Positions 13,423 to 13,701 of a stretch of 13,701 nt of DNA are shown here, in pieces. Positions within the stretch are counted from its first letter, which is position 1. Every line of letters starts with the position of its first letter. The translations under genes and the position numbers were made by a program. The stretch spans positions 1 to 13,701 of the forward strand of contig JAZNXI010000041.1 of assembly GCA_045593825.1 (NCBI GenBank), in the 5' to 3' direction. This DNA is from SIG299 sp045593825. GTDB lineage: Bacteria; Bacillota; Clostridia; Lachnospirales; Lachnospiraceae. The notes under the pieces were generated by a model. It saw only the letters and a list, made by a program, of their open reading frames with translations, was not told the origin of the DNA and did no database searches.

Positions 13423-13701
13423 ATGGCACTAGATTTACCTGCTATCGGTTATCAGATACAATCCCTCCGAAAATCCAAGGGCTATACCCAAAACCAACTG
13501 GGCGAACTTGTGGGAGTATCCTTCCAGGCTGTTTCCAAATGGGAACGGGGCGAAACACTTCCGGACATTGCCACCTTCGTTACCCTTGCGGAAGTTCTTG
13601 ATACTACCATCGATAATCTACTGCACGGCGGCAAAAAAGTCACGGATTACAAAGGCCGCAAGACCATTGACGAAGTCAAAAAGGGAATCAACTGCCTTAT
13701 T
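13423..13701 (+). CDS. XRE-family helix-turn-helix regulator, cut by the window edge
   Basis: The first 93 residues are visible and the frame is open at the right edge. Residues about 8-62 form an HTH_3 domain: IQSLRKSKGYTQNQLGELVG, then VSFQAVSKWERG with the recognition helix, then LPDIATFVTLAEVLDTTIDNLL. The WERG and LPDI phrases are hallmarks of Firmicute XRE repressors. The part after residue 65 (GGKKVTDYKGRKTIDEVKKG) begins a second region whose domain cannot be identified here. AAGGAG lies 9 nt before the ATG. The gene is divergent from the ten-gene cluster and may control it, itself, or both. Confidence 0.9.
   Translation, partial: MALDLPAIGYQIQSLRKSKGYTQNQLGELVGVSFQAVSKWERGETLPDIATFVTLAEVLDTTIDNLLHGGKKVTDYKGRKTIDEVKKGINCLI

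Overview
The window looks like chromosomal DNA from a strictly anaerobic Firmicute, most likely a Lachnospiraceae-type clostridium. The reasons are the complete [FeFe]-hydrogenase maturation set (hydE, hydG, hydF plus the small TM1266-type regulator), moderate GC content, strong AGGAGG-type ribosome binding sites, and the many small GNAT, Nudix and histidine-phosphatase enzymes. The taxonomic guess is inference; no rRNA or marker gene is present. Almost every gene lies on the minus strand. The exceptions are a short non-coding RNA candidate and an XRE regulator cut by the right edge.

Left part (1-6233): positions 1-281 carry no recognisable gene but hold a cluster of alternating AGTTGG/CCAACT words. 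Then, read right to left, comes one tightly spaced operon: TM1266-type regulator (5982-6233), hydE (4917-5966), hydG (3444-4901), hydF (2196-3434), a membrane-anchored metallophosphoesterase with an extra C-terminal domain (720-2144) and a small VOC/PhnB-like protein (282-701). HydE and HydG are radical SAM enzymes that build parts of the 2Fe subcluster, and HydF is the GTPase scaffold. The hydrogenase itself (hydA) is not in the window.

Middle intergenic region (6234-6547): this is the most interesting stretch. A minus-strand promoter (6400-6428) drives the hyd operon through a leader of about 160 nt. The leader contains a strong intrinsic terminator (6264-6305) ahead of the first gene and an upstream segment (6350-6358) that can pair with one arm of the terminator. 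This is the classic layout of transcription attenuation or a riboswitch. Back to back with that promoter, only 7 bp away, is a perfect-consensus plus-strand promoter (TTGACA-18-TATAAT). It would transcribe a compact structured RNA of about 65 nt that ends in its own poly-U terminator and encodes no peptide. I do not recognise either RNA element.

Right part (6548-13293): ten small minus-strand genes with short gaps or overlaps form a likely second operon. In transcription order they are two GNAT acetyltransferases, a histidine phosphatase, an unrecognised protein with a DNA-glycosylase-like HhH/Asp pattern, a third GNAT, a Nudix hydrolase, a class I methyltransferase, a sugar-isomerase-like TIM barrel, an alpha/beta hydrolase and a second, atypical histidine phosphatase. 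The mixture suggests metabolite modification or house-cleaning, but no single pathway is evident. A divergent XRE-type regulator (13423 onward) faces this operon across a 129-bp region with a palindrome at its presumed transcription start.
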